Origin: Actinocorallia longicatena
Lineage (GTDB): Bacteria > Actinomycetota > Actinomycetes > Streptosporangiales > Streptosporangiaceae
DNA length: 64,000 nucleotides
Assembly: GCF_039534125.1 (NCBI RefSeq)
Contig: NZ_BAAAUV010000032.1
Span: 1-64,000 of the forward strand
Direction: 5' to 3'
The stretch's first letter is position 1; the number at the start of each line of letters is the position of its first letter. Under the pieces are notes generated by a model that worked only from the letters and a program-made list of their open reading frames with translations, was not told the DNA's origin and made no database searches. Below, in pieces: positions 8,775-17,191 of the stretch. The position numbers and the translations under genes were made by a program.

Positions 8775-9887
8775 CTACCCCACGGTCGCGGCGAGCTTGG
8801 ACAGCGGCTCGGCGAGGGCGTTCACCGCGTCGGACAGTTCCTTGCGGTCGGCGGGCTTGACCTTGTCGTAGGAGGTCTTGGCGCCGTTGCCCTCGTCGTA
8901 CTTCTTCAGCAGCGTCTGGAGCGTGGCGAAGCCGTCGGTGAGCGTCTTGTCGAGCGCGGCGTCCTTCTCCACGACGACCGGCTTGAGCAGCTCGAAGACC
9001 TTCTGGGCGCCGTCGAGGTTGGCCTGGAAGTCGACGAGGTCGGTGTGGGAGAACGCCTCCTCCTCGCCGGTGATCTTGCCGGTGGCGACCTCGTCCAGGA
9101 GTTCCTTGGCGCCGTTGGCCATGGACGCCGGGGTGATGTCGACGGTGTGGACCTGGTCCTGGAGGGTCTTGAGGTCGGCGAGCAGCTGGTCGGCGGTCCC
9201 CTCCTCGCCCTTGGTGGTCTTCTTCACCCAGAGGGCCTTCTCGATCTTGTGCCAGCCGGACCAGGTGTCGCCGGACTCCAGGTCGGCCTCGCGCAGGTCG
9301 ACCTTCGGGTCGATGTCGCCGAACGCCTCGGCGACCGGCTCGATGCTCTCCCAGCCGAAGCGGGACTGGGCGTAGAGGGCCTTGGCGCCGTCGACGTCGC
9401 CCTTCTTGACCGACTCCGCGAACTTCTGGGTCTTGGCCATCGTGTCGGCGATCTGGGCGTCGATGTAGGCGCGGTAGTCCGCGACGGCCTTGGTCAGGCG
9501 CGGGTCGAGGGCCGAGGCCTGGCCGGAGACCTTGATGTTCTGCTTGATGCCGTCGCCGACCATGCCGGGCTTGCACGCGATCTGCTGGTCACCGGAGGAC
9601 AGGCTGACCGTGATGTCGTAGTTGGTGCCCGGGCCGATGTTCTCCTTCTCGGAGACGATCTTGCCGTCGGGACCGTAGAAGTAGACCTCGGTGACCTGGG
9701 TGCCCTTGTTAAGGATCTTGAAGGTGTTCGAGCCCGCCGCCAGCTCGGTCTTCGACACCTCGCACTCGGTGTCGGTCGAGGTGATCGTCAGCGCGTTCGG
9801 ATCGGCCGGCTTGTCCTCGCCTCCGCACGCCGCCAGGGCGGTGACGGAGAGCAGACCGGTGACAGCGAGGAGGGGGACGGACCGCAT
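8775..9887 (-). CDS. efeO: EfeO iron-binding lipoprotein with M75 domain
   Basis: 370 residues from ATG 9887 (CTGGAG upstream); a longer frame to 9950 would run through the iron box and is rejected. Signal peptide with a lipobox ending LAAC, so Cys21 is probably lipidated. Residues 30-123 form a cupredoxin-like Cup domain with two cysteines (42, 105). The rest is an M75 peptidase-like domain with the HxxE metal motif, H213-K-I-E216. EfeO is the cell-surface component that hands ferrous/ferric iron to EfeU. It is preceded by a predicted IdeR-type box, so iron starvation should induce it. Confidence 0.93.
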   Translation of the reverse strand: MRSVPLLAVTGLLSVTALAACGGEDKPADPNALTITSTDTECEVSKTELAAGSNTFKILNKGTQVTEVYFYGPDGKIVSEKENIGPGTNYDITVSLSSGDQQIACKPGMVGDGIKQNIKVSGQASALDPRLTKAVADYRAYIDAQIADTMAKTQKFAESVKKGDVDGAKALYAQSRFGWESIEPVAEAFGDIDPKVDLREADLESGDTWSGWHKIEKALWVKKTTKGEEGTADQLLADLKTLQDQVHTVDITPASMANGAKELLDEVATGKITGEEEAFSHTDLVDFQANLDGAQKVFELLKPVVVEKDAALDKTLTDGFATLQTLLKKYDEGNGAKTSYDKVKPADRKELSDAVNALAEPLSKLAATVG

Positions 9888-9925
9888 GCAAAACTCCAGA
9901 GTACGGGGTGTGAGGTAAAGCTGAC

Positions 9926-9944
9926 CTAAGTTAGCCTCCCCTAA
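9926..9944 (-). promoter_or_regulatory. IdeR/DmdR-type iron box upstream of efeO
   Basis: On the minus strand TTAGGGGAGGCTAACTTAG matches the 19-bp IdeR/DtxR consensus TTAGGTTAGGCTAACCTAA at 15 of 19 positions. A second, overlapping TTAGG half-site follows. It lies about 40 bases upstream of the efeO start, where iron-loaded repressor would block the promoter. Confidence 0.75.
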
Positions 9945-10025
9945 GCTCATCCCGTCAAGCCGGAACTGCCCCCGTTCGGTGTGAATTGGGTAACGGTCCG
10001 CGATCTTTACCGGACCCTCCCCCGC

Positions 10026-10409
10026 TCAGCGGCCGCCCGGCACCTGAACCGTCATGTTGCGGCCGACCATCGGGATCCCGCCGGAGGACGGGCCGCCCGG
10101 CTGCGCGGGGGGCACCATGCCCGCCTGGTGGTGGACGGGCGCGCCGGCCGCGACCTGGTCGGCCATCACGGCCGTCCCGTAGGCGCACACCTCGAAGCCG
10201 CCGTTGCCGAGCACGGTGTTCTCGAACCGCATCCCGAGGACGGCGTTGCAGCCGTGCCGCTCGGCGTCGGCCTTCAGCCGCTCGATCGCGACGCGACGCG
10301 CGTCCGTCAGACCGCCCGCACCCGAACTCTGCAACCCCATTCCGGACACCGCGCCCCGGACGAATCGGATCTCATAGCCGGGAAGGGTGTCGGTCGTCAC
10401 GATCAGCAT
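10026..10409 (-). CDS. YbjQ/UPF0145 family protein
   Basis: 127 residues from ATG 10409 (GGACTCC just upstream; a TTG three codons earlier is possible). The sequence IVTTDTLPGYEIRFVRG, then DARRVAIERLKADAERHGCNAVLGMRFE, is the YbjQ (heavy-metal-binding-like) fold, a small beta-alpha pentamer of unknown biochemical role. A Gly/Pro-rich tail of about 40 residues follows, longer than in the basic family. It lies between efeO and the sigma factor gene and is separated from both by hairpins. Confidence 0.8.
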   Translation of the reverse strand: MLIVTTDTLPGYEIRFVRGAVSGMGLQSSGAGGLTDARRVAIERLKADAERHGCNAVLGMRFENTVLGNGGFEVCAYGTAVMADQVAAGAPVHHQAGMVPPAQPGGPSSGGIPMVGRNMTVQVPGGR

Positions 10410-10432
10410 GGAGTCCAACTTAGCGCGACAAA

Positions 10433-10458
10433 ATCCCCCGGTCGCCCCTCCGGGGGAT
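10433..10458 (-). terminator. Terminator after the sigma factor gene
   Basis: ATCCCCCGG / CCGGGGGAT, 9-bp stem, followed on the minus strand by TTTTGTCGC. It is 16 bases past the sigma factor stop codon. Confidence 0.8.
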
Positions 10459-10473
10459 GTCGTCGGTCCCGCC

Positions 10474-11634
10474 CTATTCGAGGTACTCCCGGAGCATCTG
10501 CGCCCGGGAGGGATGCCTCAGCTTGGCGAGGGTCTTGGACTCGATCTGGCGGATGCGCTCCCTCGTCACACCGAACTCCCGGCCGACCTCCTCGAGCGTC
10601 CGGGGGTGCCCGTCGGCGAGACCGAAGCGCAGCTGGATGATGCGCTGCTCGCGGTCGGACAGAGTGGCGAGGATGTCCTCCAGCTGGTCCTGGAGGAGGA
10701 TGAACGCGGCCGCCTCGATCGGGACCACGGCGTCGGCGTCCTCGATGAAGTCACCGAGGTCGGAGTCCTCCTCGCCGATCGGCGACTGCAGGGACACGGG
10801 CTCCTGCGCGATGCGCTGGATCTCGACCACGCGGTCGGGGGGAAGGCCCATCTCCTGGCCGATCTCCTCGGGCAGCGGCTCGCGCCCGAGGTCCTGGTGC
10901 AGCTGGCGCTGCACCCTGATCAGCTTGTTGATGGTCTCCACCATGTGCACCGGGATCCGGATCGTGCGGGCCTGGTCCGCGATGGCGCGGGTGATGGCCT
11001 GCCGGATCCACCAGGTGGCGTAGGTGGAGAACTTGTACCCCTTCGTGTAGTCGAACTTCTCGACCGCCCTTATCAGCCCGAGGTTGCCCTCCTGGATGAG
11101 GTCCAGGAAGAGCATTCCCCGGCCGACGTAACGCTTGGCGATGGACACCACCAGGCGCAGGTTGGCCTCGATGAGACGCTGTTTCGCCCGCACACCCTGA
11201 CGGGACAGCATCTCGAGGTCGAGCCGTTCGGTCCGGGAGATGATGGACGTGTGCGCCATCTTCTCCTCGGCGAAAAGCCCCGCCTCGATCGATTTGGCTA
11301 GTTCTACTTCGTCTTCTGCCGTCAGCAGCGGAACGCGGCCGATCTCTCGCAGATAGATGCGGACCAGGTCGCTCGTAGGCGCCCGCCTGCTGAGGTCTCC
11401 CTCTTCCGCTCGCGTGAGCTCCTTGGAGTCCTCCTCGGACTCCAGGACCTCTACCCCCTGCTCTGCGAGCAAACGGACGACGCGCTCCAGCGCGTCGGCC
11501 GGCAGTTCGGAGCGATCGAGCGCGGCCGCGACGTCGTCAACGGTGACGCCGCCTCCACGCTCTCTGCCACGTACGACGAGGTCAGCCACCTGCTCAACCG
11601 ACGGTGCCTCGCTGGGCATTACCAAAGGGCCCAC
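10474..11634 (-). CDS. RNA polymerase sigma-70 factor, RpoD/HrdB type
   Basis: 386 residues (ATG 11634, or 11619 a few codons in). Region 1.2 (DLVRIYLREIGRVPLLTAED), the full region 2 core (RLVVSIAKRYVGRGMLFLDL, then YKFSTYATWWIRQAI), region 3 and the region 4.2 helix-turn-helix (FGVTRERIRQIESKTLAKLR) are all present, as in vegetative sigma factors. The N-terminus has a short region-1.1-like domain rather than the long acidic/Lys-Ala extension of HrdB, so it could be the primary factor or a group 2 paralog. It lies 58 bases downstream of dnaG, recalling the dnaG-rpoD core of the macromolecular synthesis operon. Confidence 0.9.
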   Translation of the reverse strand: MGPLVMPSEAPSVEQVADLVVRGRERGGGVTVDDVAAALDRSELPADALERVVRLLAEQGVEVLESEEDSKELTRAEEGDLSRRAPTSDLVRIYLREIGRVPLLTAEDEVELAKSIEAGLFAEEKMAHTSIISRTERLDLEMLSRQGVRAKQRLIEANLRLVVSIAKRYVGRGMLFLDLIQEGNLGLIRAVEKFDYTKGYKFSTYATWWIRQAITRAIADQARTIRIPVHMVETINKLIRVQRQLHQDLGREPLPEEIGQEMGLPPDRVVEIQRIAQEPVSLQSPIGEEDSDLGDFIEDADAVVPIEAAAFILLQDQLEDILATLSDREQRIIQLRFGLADGHPRTLEEVGREFGVTRERIRQIESKTLAKLRHPSRAQMLREYLE

Positions 11635-11692
11635 GCAGACAGTGTGCGTCAGAACACATCTAGATCGCAGGCCCCAATTTATGGGCGGAGCG

Positions 11693-14485
11693 TCACAGGC
11701 CCTCTACTCCGCGATCACGAAGATGACGTCTGCGCTGCTCAAGGGCCACAAGGTCGCCGAAAAGCCGGTTGTACTCGTCCGCCTCGGAGACCGGATTCAG
11801 CCTCCCGAGTTTGGCCTGAGCCGTCGCGATCTCCCGCGTGAGCTGGAGTTCCATGAATCGGACGAGCAGCGCCTGGGCATAGGGATCGTCCGAATTGCCC
11901 TGCGACTTCGGAGACTCCACGCTCAGCCGGGTCAGGACCGTCCGGACCTCCTCCCCCGGGGCCGCGTCACGCAGGCGCGACGCCCACTCCAGCGGCGCCG
12001 TGGCCGAGGCGCAGCCGCCGATCGACAGGATCACCTCGTGGACCGCGCGGTGCTCGGGGACCGTGTAGGCCTCGGCCGGGAACTGGTCGTACAGCGGCCC
12101 GAGGGCCACCGGACGCTGCAGGGCTATCTTCAGCAGCTCGCGTTCCAGCTCGACGGTCGGATCGTTCGGGTCGGCCGGAGGGCGCCTGCGCGGCTTCTGC
12201 CCGCCGCTCATGTGCTGCTGGACACGGCTGAGCACCAGTTCCTCGTCCATCAGCCCGAGCCAGCGGTCGAGGTTGACGGCGTACCTCTTGCGCATCCCGG
12301 CGTCGCGGATGCCGGCGATGATCGGCGCGACGGCGTCCAGGGCGGCCATCTGGCCCTCGACCGTCGCGGAGTCGAACTTCTCGATCCTGTTCTTGATCGC
12401 GAACTCGAACAGCGGGACCCGGGAGGCCACCAGGTCGCGGATGGCGGCGTCGCCCTGCTTGATCCGCAGGTCGCAGGGGTCGAGACCGTCGGGCTGGACG
12501 GCCACGAAGGTCTGCGTGGCGAACTTGTGGTCGTCCTCGAACGCGCGCAGCGCCGCCTTCTGCCCGGCGCTGTCGCCGTCGAAGGTGAAGATCACCTCGC
12601 CGCGGGCCTCGGCCTGGTCCATCAGCATCCGGCGGAGGATCTTGATGTGGTCGTCGCCGAACGCGGTGCCACAGGTCGCGATAGCCGTGGTCTCGCCCGC
12701 CAGGTGGCAGGCCATGACGTCGGTGTACCCCTCGACGATCACGGCCTTGCGCAGCTTGGCGATGTCCTTCTTGGCCAGGTCGAGCCCGTAGAGCACGGAG
12801 CTCTTGTGGTAGAGCGGGGTCTCGGGGGTGTTGAGGTACTTCGGCCCGTCGTCGGAGTCGTGCAGCTTGCGCGCCCCGAACCCGATCACGTCGCCTGTCT
12901 GGTCGCGGATGGGCCAGATCAGGCGCCCCCTGAACCTGTCGCGGGGCCCGCGCCTGCCCTCGACGGCCAGCCCGCCCTTGAGGATCTCGACGTCGGTGAA
13001 TCCGCGCGAGCGCAGATGCCCGACGAGCGCCTCCCACTCGTTCGGCGCGTACCCGATCCCGAAGTGCGCGGCGTCGGCGGCCTGGAAGCCCCGCTCGGTG
13101 AGGAACTTGCGCGCGATCGACGCCTCCTGCGAGGTCAGCTGCTGCGCGTAGAAGGCCGCGGCCTCCTTGTGCGCGTCGACGAGCCGCGCCCGCTGCCCGA
13201 GGTCCTTGCGCGGGACGTACCCGCCCTCCTCGTACTGCAGCTGCACCCCGGCCTTCGCCGCCAGCCTCTCCACCGACTCCGCGAAACTGAGGTGCTCGAT
13301 CTCCTGAACGAACTTGATGACGTCCCCGCCGACCCCGCACCCGTGACAGTTGCCGGTCAGGATGTTGTCCTCGAGGACGAAGGCGTGGCCCTCCTCGACG
13401 ACGGCGCAGAAGACCTCCTCGAACCGGTCGGTCGTCTCGACGGACTTCACGACCCAGCCCAGGCGGGAGGACTTCTTCCGGCTCGAGTCCCACCGGAACC
13501 TGTGGTGGTCGAGGAGGAAGAAGTCCTCGCACAGGTCCTCTCCGAGCAGGTGGACGCGGTAGATGGTGCTTGGTTCCCGCCCCGGGAACCCCTCACGGTC
13601 ATGGCCCGTGATGCCGTAGGTGCCGATCCCCAGCCGGGTGCAGACCAGGCGCACGAACTCGAGGACCTCACGGTCCGCGCAGTGCAGCGCGATCGTCCCG
13701 TCCGCGGCCACCGTGCCGTCCGCGGCGAAGTACCCCGCCAGCCAGCCGTACAGGTAGTGGACGGCCTCATCCGGGTCGGGCAGGTCCTTGAAGAAGTTCG
13801 GCAGCCCGTGGACGAGCAGCTGGGCGCGGTCGGACGGCCCGACGTTCTCCGTCACCAGGCTCAAGGGGAACCACTTGAGGAGCTGGGCGTCCTTGACGCT
13901 GTCGAGCGTCGCCCTGCTGCCCGAGGCGGTCCTCGTCCCGTCACCGAAGGTGATCCCGTGGGCGATCCCGAACGGGGAGGGCTTGGTCCGGGCGACCCTC
14001 GACCGGGGGAAGACCGAGGCGAGCCTGTGCTCCGGCTTGAGATCGCTGGTGACGACCTCGCGCTCGGTCCTGCGGGACTGACCCGACCTGACGAACCAGC
14101 GGTGCTCGGGAGTGGCGAAGATCTCCTTGGTCTGGCCGTTGCGCCCGAGGACGATCCGCATCAGCGGTTGCTCGCCGAAGGAGTGGAACGGAGCGTCGTA
14201 CCAGTTCGCGTCCCGGCCGAGGATCCGGTGGGTTCCCCCGGCCAGTTCCCGGATCGGCTTCACGCCCTCCCAGGTCAGCACCCTCGTGGAGCCCTCGAGG
14301 CAGAAATAGAGGCCTCGGGAGGGGGTGACGTTGAAGGAGGGGGTCTTCTCGTCGTGGAAGGGGCACAGGCCCTTGGCGTTGCCGCCGCCCGCTCCGACCA
14401 GTTGGAGGTACTCGCCGATCACCGCGTCGATCGGGGACCTCTCGCGGACGATCGCGATGTCCTCTTGTCGGATCCGTCCAGCCAT
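11693..14485 (-). CDS. dnaG: DNA primase DnaG containing an in-frame intein
   Basis: 930 residues as translated, 612 after removal of the intein (residues 62-379). The N-terminal CHC2 zinc domain reads CPFH (41-44), then YF-C-HGCG across the splice junction. After it come the RNA-polymerase and TOPRIM core (IVEGYTDVMACHLAGE, then FTFDGDSAGQKAA) and a C-terminal helical helicase-binding domain. DnaG makes the RNA primers for replication, so correct splicing should be essential. The frame is open without interruption from extein to intein to extein. ATG 14485 gives the standard MAGRIRQEDI start. It is transcribed ahead of the sigma factor gene. Confidence 0.93.
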   Translation of the reverse strand: MAGRIRQEDIAIVRERSPIDAVIGEYLQLVGAGGGNAKGLCPFHDEKTPSFNVTPSRGLYFCLEGSTRVLTWEGVKPIRELAGGTHRILGRDANWYDAPFHSFGEQPLMRIVLGRNGQTKEIFATPEHRWFVRSGQSRRTEREVVTSDLKPEHRLASVFPRSRVARTKPSPFGIAHGITFGDGTRTASGSRATLDSVKDAQLLKWFPLSLVTENVGPSDRAQLLVHGLPNFFKDLPDPDEAVHYLYGWLAGYFAADGTVAADGTIALHCADREVLEFVRLVCTRLGIGTYGITGHDREGFPGREPSTIYRVHLLGEDLCEDFFLLDHHRFRWDSSRKKSSRLGWVVKSVETTDRFEEVFCAVVEEGHAFVLEDNILTGNCHGCGVGGDVIKFVQEIEHLSFAESVERLAAKAGVQLQYEEGGYVPRKDLGQRARLVDAHKEAAAFYAQQLTSQEASIARKFLTERGFQAADAAHFGIGYAPNEWEALVGHLRSRGFTDVEILKGGLAVEGRRGPRDRFRGRLIWPIRDQTGDVIGFGARKLHDSDDGPKYLNTPETPLYHKSSVLYGLDLAKKDIAKLRKAVIVEGYTDVMACHLAGETTAIATCGTAFGDDHIKILRRMLMDQAEARGEVIFTFDGDSAGQKAALRAFEDDHKFATQTFVAVQPDGLDPCDLRIKQGDAAIRDLVASRVPLFEFAIKNRIEKFDSATVEGQMAALDAVAPIIAGIRDAGMRKRYAVNLDRWLGLMDEELVLSRVQQHMSGGQKPRRRPPADPNDPTVELERELLKIALQRPVALGPLYDQFPAEAYTVPEHRAVHEVILSIGGCASATAPLEWASRLRDAAPGEEVRTVLTRLSVESPKSQGNSDDPYAQALLVRFMELQLTREIATAQAKLGRLNPVSEADEYNRLFGDLVALEQRRRHLRDRGVEGL
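13349..14302 (-). other. DnaG intein with a LAGLIDADG-like motif
   Basis: 318 codons that interrupt the DnaG zinc finger. The first residue is Cys62 (CLEGSTRVLTWEG, block A). Block B has ATPEHRWFV with the Thr-x-x-His pair. One LAGLIDADG-like helix is visible, LAGYFAADG (249-257). The end is HAFVLEDNILTGN then the +1 Cys380. The penultimate residue is Gly378 instead of the usual His. Only one endonuclease motif is seen, so the homing domain is probably half-sized or degenerate. The third zinc ligand of DnaG is the +1 cysteine, so splicing must precede zinc-site completion. Confidence 0.92.
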
Positions 14486-14857
14486 GGCGCGAGTCTACGG
14501 CTCCGGTCCGACAGTCCGGGCCGCCGGACCGCCCGGTGAGGGGCCGTCCGCGGAAAGAGGGACGCCCCGGGCCGTACGGCTTCCTGGCCGGTCCGGGGCG
14601 TCCCGTGTGCCCGTTCCCCCCACACCCGCGCCAGGCGCCGGAGGACGTCATGAACGGGAGTGTGGAGGTGGAACGTTCCGTGCAGGTTTCCTGGAGGGGG
14701 CCGGGAAGTTAGCTCTGGCCCGCTGGACAGAAGGCCGACTCGTGGTCATTCGCGGAGTCGGGACACCCGGCCCGTGGTCGGAATCCGCCGTTAAATCCGA
14801 GTTAACTCGGCAAATCGCCCGTAGAGATGGGCTTTGACCAGCGCTAATGTCACGAAG
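14486..14857. other. Intergenic region between dnaG and ureA with one large hairpin
   Basis: 372 bases between the divergent dnaG and ureA genes. No open frame with coding character or tRNA is visible. It contains the inverted repeat at 14559-14604 and an AT-richer stretch near 14790-14815 (GTTAAATCCGAGTTAACTCG) that could be part of the urease promoter. dnaG and urease promoters must both lie here. Confidence 0.6.
14559..14604. repeat. 12-bp inverted repeat between dnaG and urease genes
   Basis: GGGACGCCCCGG at 14559-14570 pairs perfectly with CCGGGGCGTCCC at 14593-14604; the 22-base loop itself contains the palindrome GCCGTACGGC. No gene ends here and there is no T-run, so an ordinary terminator is unlikely unless an unseen transcript crosses. 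It could be an insulating terminator or a regulatory RNA structure. Confidence 0.6.
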
Positions 14858-15160
14858 GTGCTGATCACTCCTCACGAGCAGGAGCGCCTGCTCATCCATG
14901 TGGCGGCCGGGGTGGCGCGTGAGCGCCGGGCCCGGGGACTGCGGCTGAACCATCCGGAGGCGACCGCGATCATCGCGGTCCATGTGCTCGAGGGCGCCCG
15001 CGACGGCAGGACCGTCGCTGAGCTGATGGAGTCCGGGCGGTCCGTGCTGGCCCGCGAGGACGTCATGGACGGGATACCGGAGCTCCTCGACTCGGTCCAG
15101 ATAGAGGCGACCTTTCCCGACGGGACCAAACTGGTGACCGTGCACAGGCCGATCCCGTGA
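14858..15160 (+). CDS. ureA: Urease gamma subunit
   Basis: 100 residues from GTG 14858, exactly the family length (an upstream TTG at 14834 would add eight residues). The sequence LITPHEQERLLIHVAAGVA and GLRLNHPEATAI is the conserved UreA N-terminal half. Together with UreB and UreC it forms the nickel enzyme that hydrolyses urea to ammonia and carbamate. It is the first gene of a tightly packed ureABCFGD operon; its stop overlaps the ureB start (GTGA). Confidence 0.95.
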   Translation: MLITPHEQERLLIHVAAGVARERRARGLRLNHPEATAIIAVHVLEGARDGRTVAELMESGRSVLAREDVMDGIPELLDSVQIEATFPDGTKLVTVHRPIP

Positions 15161-15489
15161 GCGCGCCCGAGCCCCCGGGCTTCTTCGCGCCGGGCCAGGT
15201 CGTGCCGGGCGAGGGCCCGGTCGAGCTGAACCCCGGCCGGGCGACCCGCACGCTGGTCGTGGAGAACACCGGGGACCGTCCCGTCCAGGTCGGTTCGCAC
15301 TATCACTTCGCCCAGGCGAACCCGGCGCTGAGCTTCGACCGGGACGCCGCGCGCGGGTTCCGGCTGAACGTGCCCGCCGGGACGGCCGTGCGGTTCGAGC
15401 CGGGGATCACCCGGGAGGTCGAACTGGTGGCGCTCGCGGGTCTCGGCGTCGTGCCGGGCCTGCGGCTTGAGGGGGGCATCGATGGCTGA
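15157..15489 (+). CDS. ureB: Urease beta subunit
   Basis: 110 residues, GTG start overlapping the ureA stop by four bases. Contains the UreB motifs NTGDRPVQVGSHYHFAQANP and GFRLNVPAGTAVRFEPG. It forms the structural beta subunit around the UreC active site. Its last eight bases overlap the ureC start, so translation is coupled through the three structural genes. Confidence 0.95.
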   Translation: MSAPEPPGFFAPGQVVPGEGPVELNPGRATRTLVVENTGDRPVQVGSHYHFAQANPALSFDRDAARGFRLNVPAGTAVRFEPGITREVELVALAGLGVVPGLRLEGGIDG

Positions 15490-17191
15490 ACTGTCACGCG
15501 CCAGGTACGCGGCGCTCTACGGACCCACGACCGGCGACCGGGTGCGGCTGGCCGACACGAACCTGTTCATCGAGGTCACCGACGACCTGGCGCGCGGCGC
15601 CGGGGCGGGCGACGAGGCGGTGTTCGGCGGCGGGAAGGTCATCCGCGAGTCGATGGGCCAGGCCAGGACGACCCGGGCCGAGGGCGCCGCCGACCTGGTG
15701 ATCACGGGTGTGGTGATCCTCGACCACTGGGGGATCGTCAAGGCCGACGTCGGCGTCCGGGACGGCCGGATCGTCGCGATCGGCAAGGCGGGCAATCCCG
15801 ACATCATGTCCGGGGTCCACCCCGGCCTGGTGATCGGCCCGTCCACGGAGATCATCGCGGGGAACGGCAAGATCCTCACCGCGGGCGCGGTGGACTCCCA
15901 CGTCCACCTGATCTGCCCCCAGCTCCTGGAGGAGGCGCTGGGCGCGGGCGTGACCACGCTCATCGGCGGCGGCACGGGACCGGCCGAGGGGACCAAGGCC
16001 ACGACCGTCACCGGCGCCTGGTACCTGCACCGGATGCTCGAGGCCCTGGACTCCTGGCCGATGAACGTCTCCCTGCTCGGCAAGGGCAACACCGTCTCCG
16101 AGCCGGCTCTGTGGGAGCAGCTGCGGGCCGGGGCGTCGGGGTTCAAGCTGCACGAGGACTGGGGCACCACCCCGGCGGCCATCGACGCCTGCCTGCGGGT
16201 CTGCGACGCCTCGGGCGTCCAGGTCGCGATCCACACCGACACCCTCAACGAGGCCGGTTACGTCGCCTCGACCCTCGGCGCGATCAACGGCCGGGGCATC
16301 CACGCTTACCACACCGAGGGCGCCGGCGGCGGGCACGCCCCCGACATCATCACGGTCGCCTCGCACCCCAACGTGCTGCCGTCCTCGACCAACCCGACGC
16401 GGCCGCACACCGTCAACACCCTCGACGAGCACCTCGACATGCTGATGGTCTGCCACCACCTCAGCCCGTCGGTGCCGGAGGACCTGGCGTTCGCCGAGTC
16501 GCGGATCCGGCCGACCACGATGGCCGCCGAGGACGTCCTGCACGACATGGGCGCGATCTCGATGATCGGCTCGGACTCCCAGGCGATGGGCCGGATCGGC
16601 GAGACCGTCATCAGGACCTGGCAGACCGCGCACGTGATGAAGCAGCGGCTCGGCGAGCTCGAGGGCCCGGCCGACAACCTGCGGGCCCGGCGTTACGTCG
16701 CCAAGTACACGATCAACCCGGCGATCGCCCACGGCCTGGACGGCGAGGTCGGCTCGGTCGAGGTCGGCAAGCTCGCCGACCTGGTGCTGTGGGATCCGCG
16801 GTTCTTCGGGGTCAGGCCGCAGCTCGTCATCAAGGGCGGGGTGATCGCGTGGGCGCAGATGGGCGACGCGAACGCCTCCATCCCGACCCCGCAGCCCGTC
16901 CTGCCCCGGCCGATGTTCGGGGCCTCCCCCGCCGTCGCGGCGGCGACCTCGGTGCACTTCGTGTCCGAGGCGGCCCTCGAGGACGACCTGGCCTCGAAGA
17001 TCGACGTCCGGCGGCGGCTGGTCCCGGTCCGCGGCACCCGGCGGCTCACCAAGGCGGACATGCCGCTCAACGACGCGCTGCCCTCGATCGAGGTCGATCC
17101 GGACACCTTCACCGTCCGGATCGACGGGGAGGCCGTCGAGCCCGCGCCGGTCGCCGAGCTCCCGATGGCCCAGCGCTACTTCCTGTTCTGA
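15482..17191 (+). CDS. ureC: Urease alpha subunit (catalytic)
   Basis: 569 residues from ATG 15482. All active-site residues are visible: nickel ligands His140 and His142 (HVHLICPQ), the lysine to be carbamylated Lys222 (GFKLHEDWG), His224, His251 (HTDTLNE), His277 (YHTEGAGGGH), the flap Cys324-His325 (VCHHLS) and Asp365 (GSDSQAMG). The length matches the family. An active enzyme is expected if UreDFG deliver nickel. Its stop overlaps the ureF start (TGATG). Confidence 0.97.
   Translation: MAELSRARYAALYGPTTGDRVRLADTNLFIEVTDDLARGAGAGDEAVFGGGKVIRESMGQARTTRAEGAADLVITGVVILDHWGIVKADVGVRDGRIVAIGKAGNPDIMSGVHPGLVIGPSTEIIAGNGKILTAGAVDSHVHLICPQLLEEALGAGVTTLIGGGTGPAEGTKATTVTGAWYLHRMLEALDSWPMNVSLLGKGNTVSEPALWEQLRAGASGFKLHEDWGTTPAAIDACLRVCDASGVQVAIHTDTLNEAGYVASTLGAINGRGIHAYHTEGAGGGHAPDIITVASHPNVLPSSTNPTRPHTVNTLDEHLDMLMVCHHLSPSVPEDLAFAESRIRPTTMAAEDVLHDMGAISMIGSDSQAMGRIGETVIRTWQTAHVMKQRLGELEGPADNLRARRYVAKYTINPAIAHGLDGEVGSVEVGKLADLVLWDPRFFGVRPQLVIKGGVIAWAQMGDANASIPTPQPVLPRPMFGASPAVAAATSVHFVSEAALEDDLASKIDVRRRLVPVRGTRRLTKADMPLNDALPSIEVDPDTFTVRIDGEAVEPAPVAELPMAQRYFLF

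Noticed and set aside
11693..14485. dnaG as a frameshifted or fused pseudogene
   Set aside because: The inserted sequence is in frame, carries intein blocks and ends cleanly at a +1 Cys, so a functional intein explains it.
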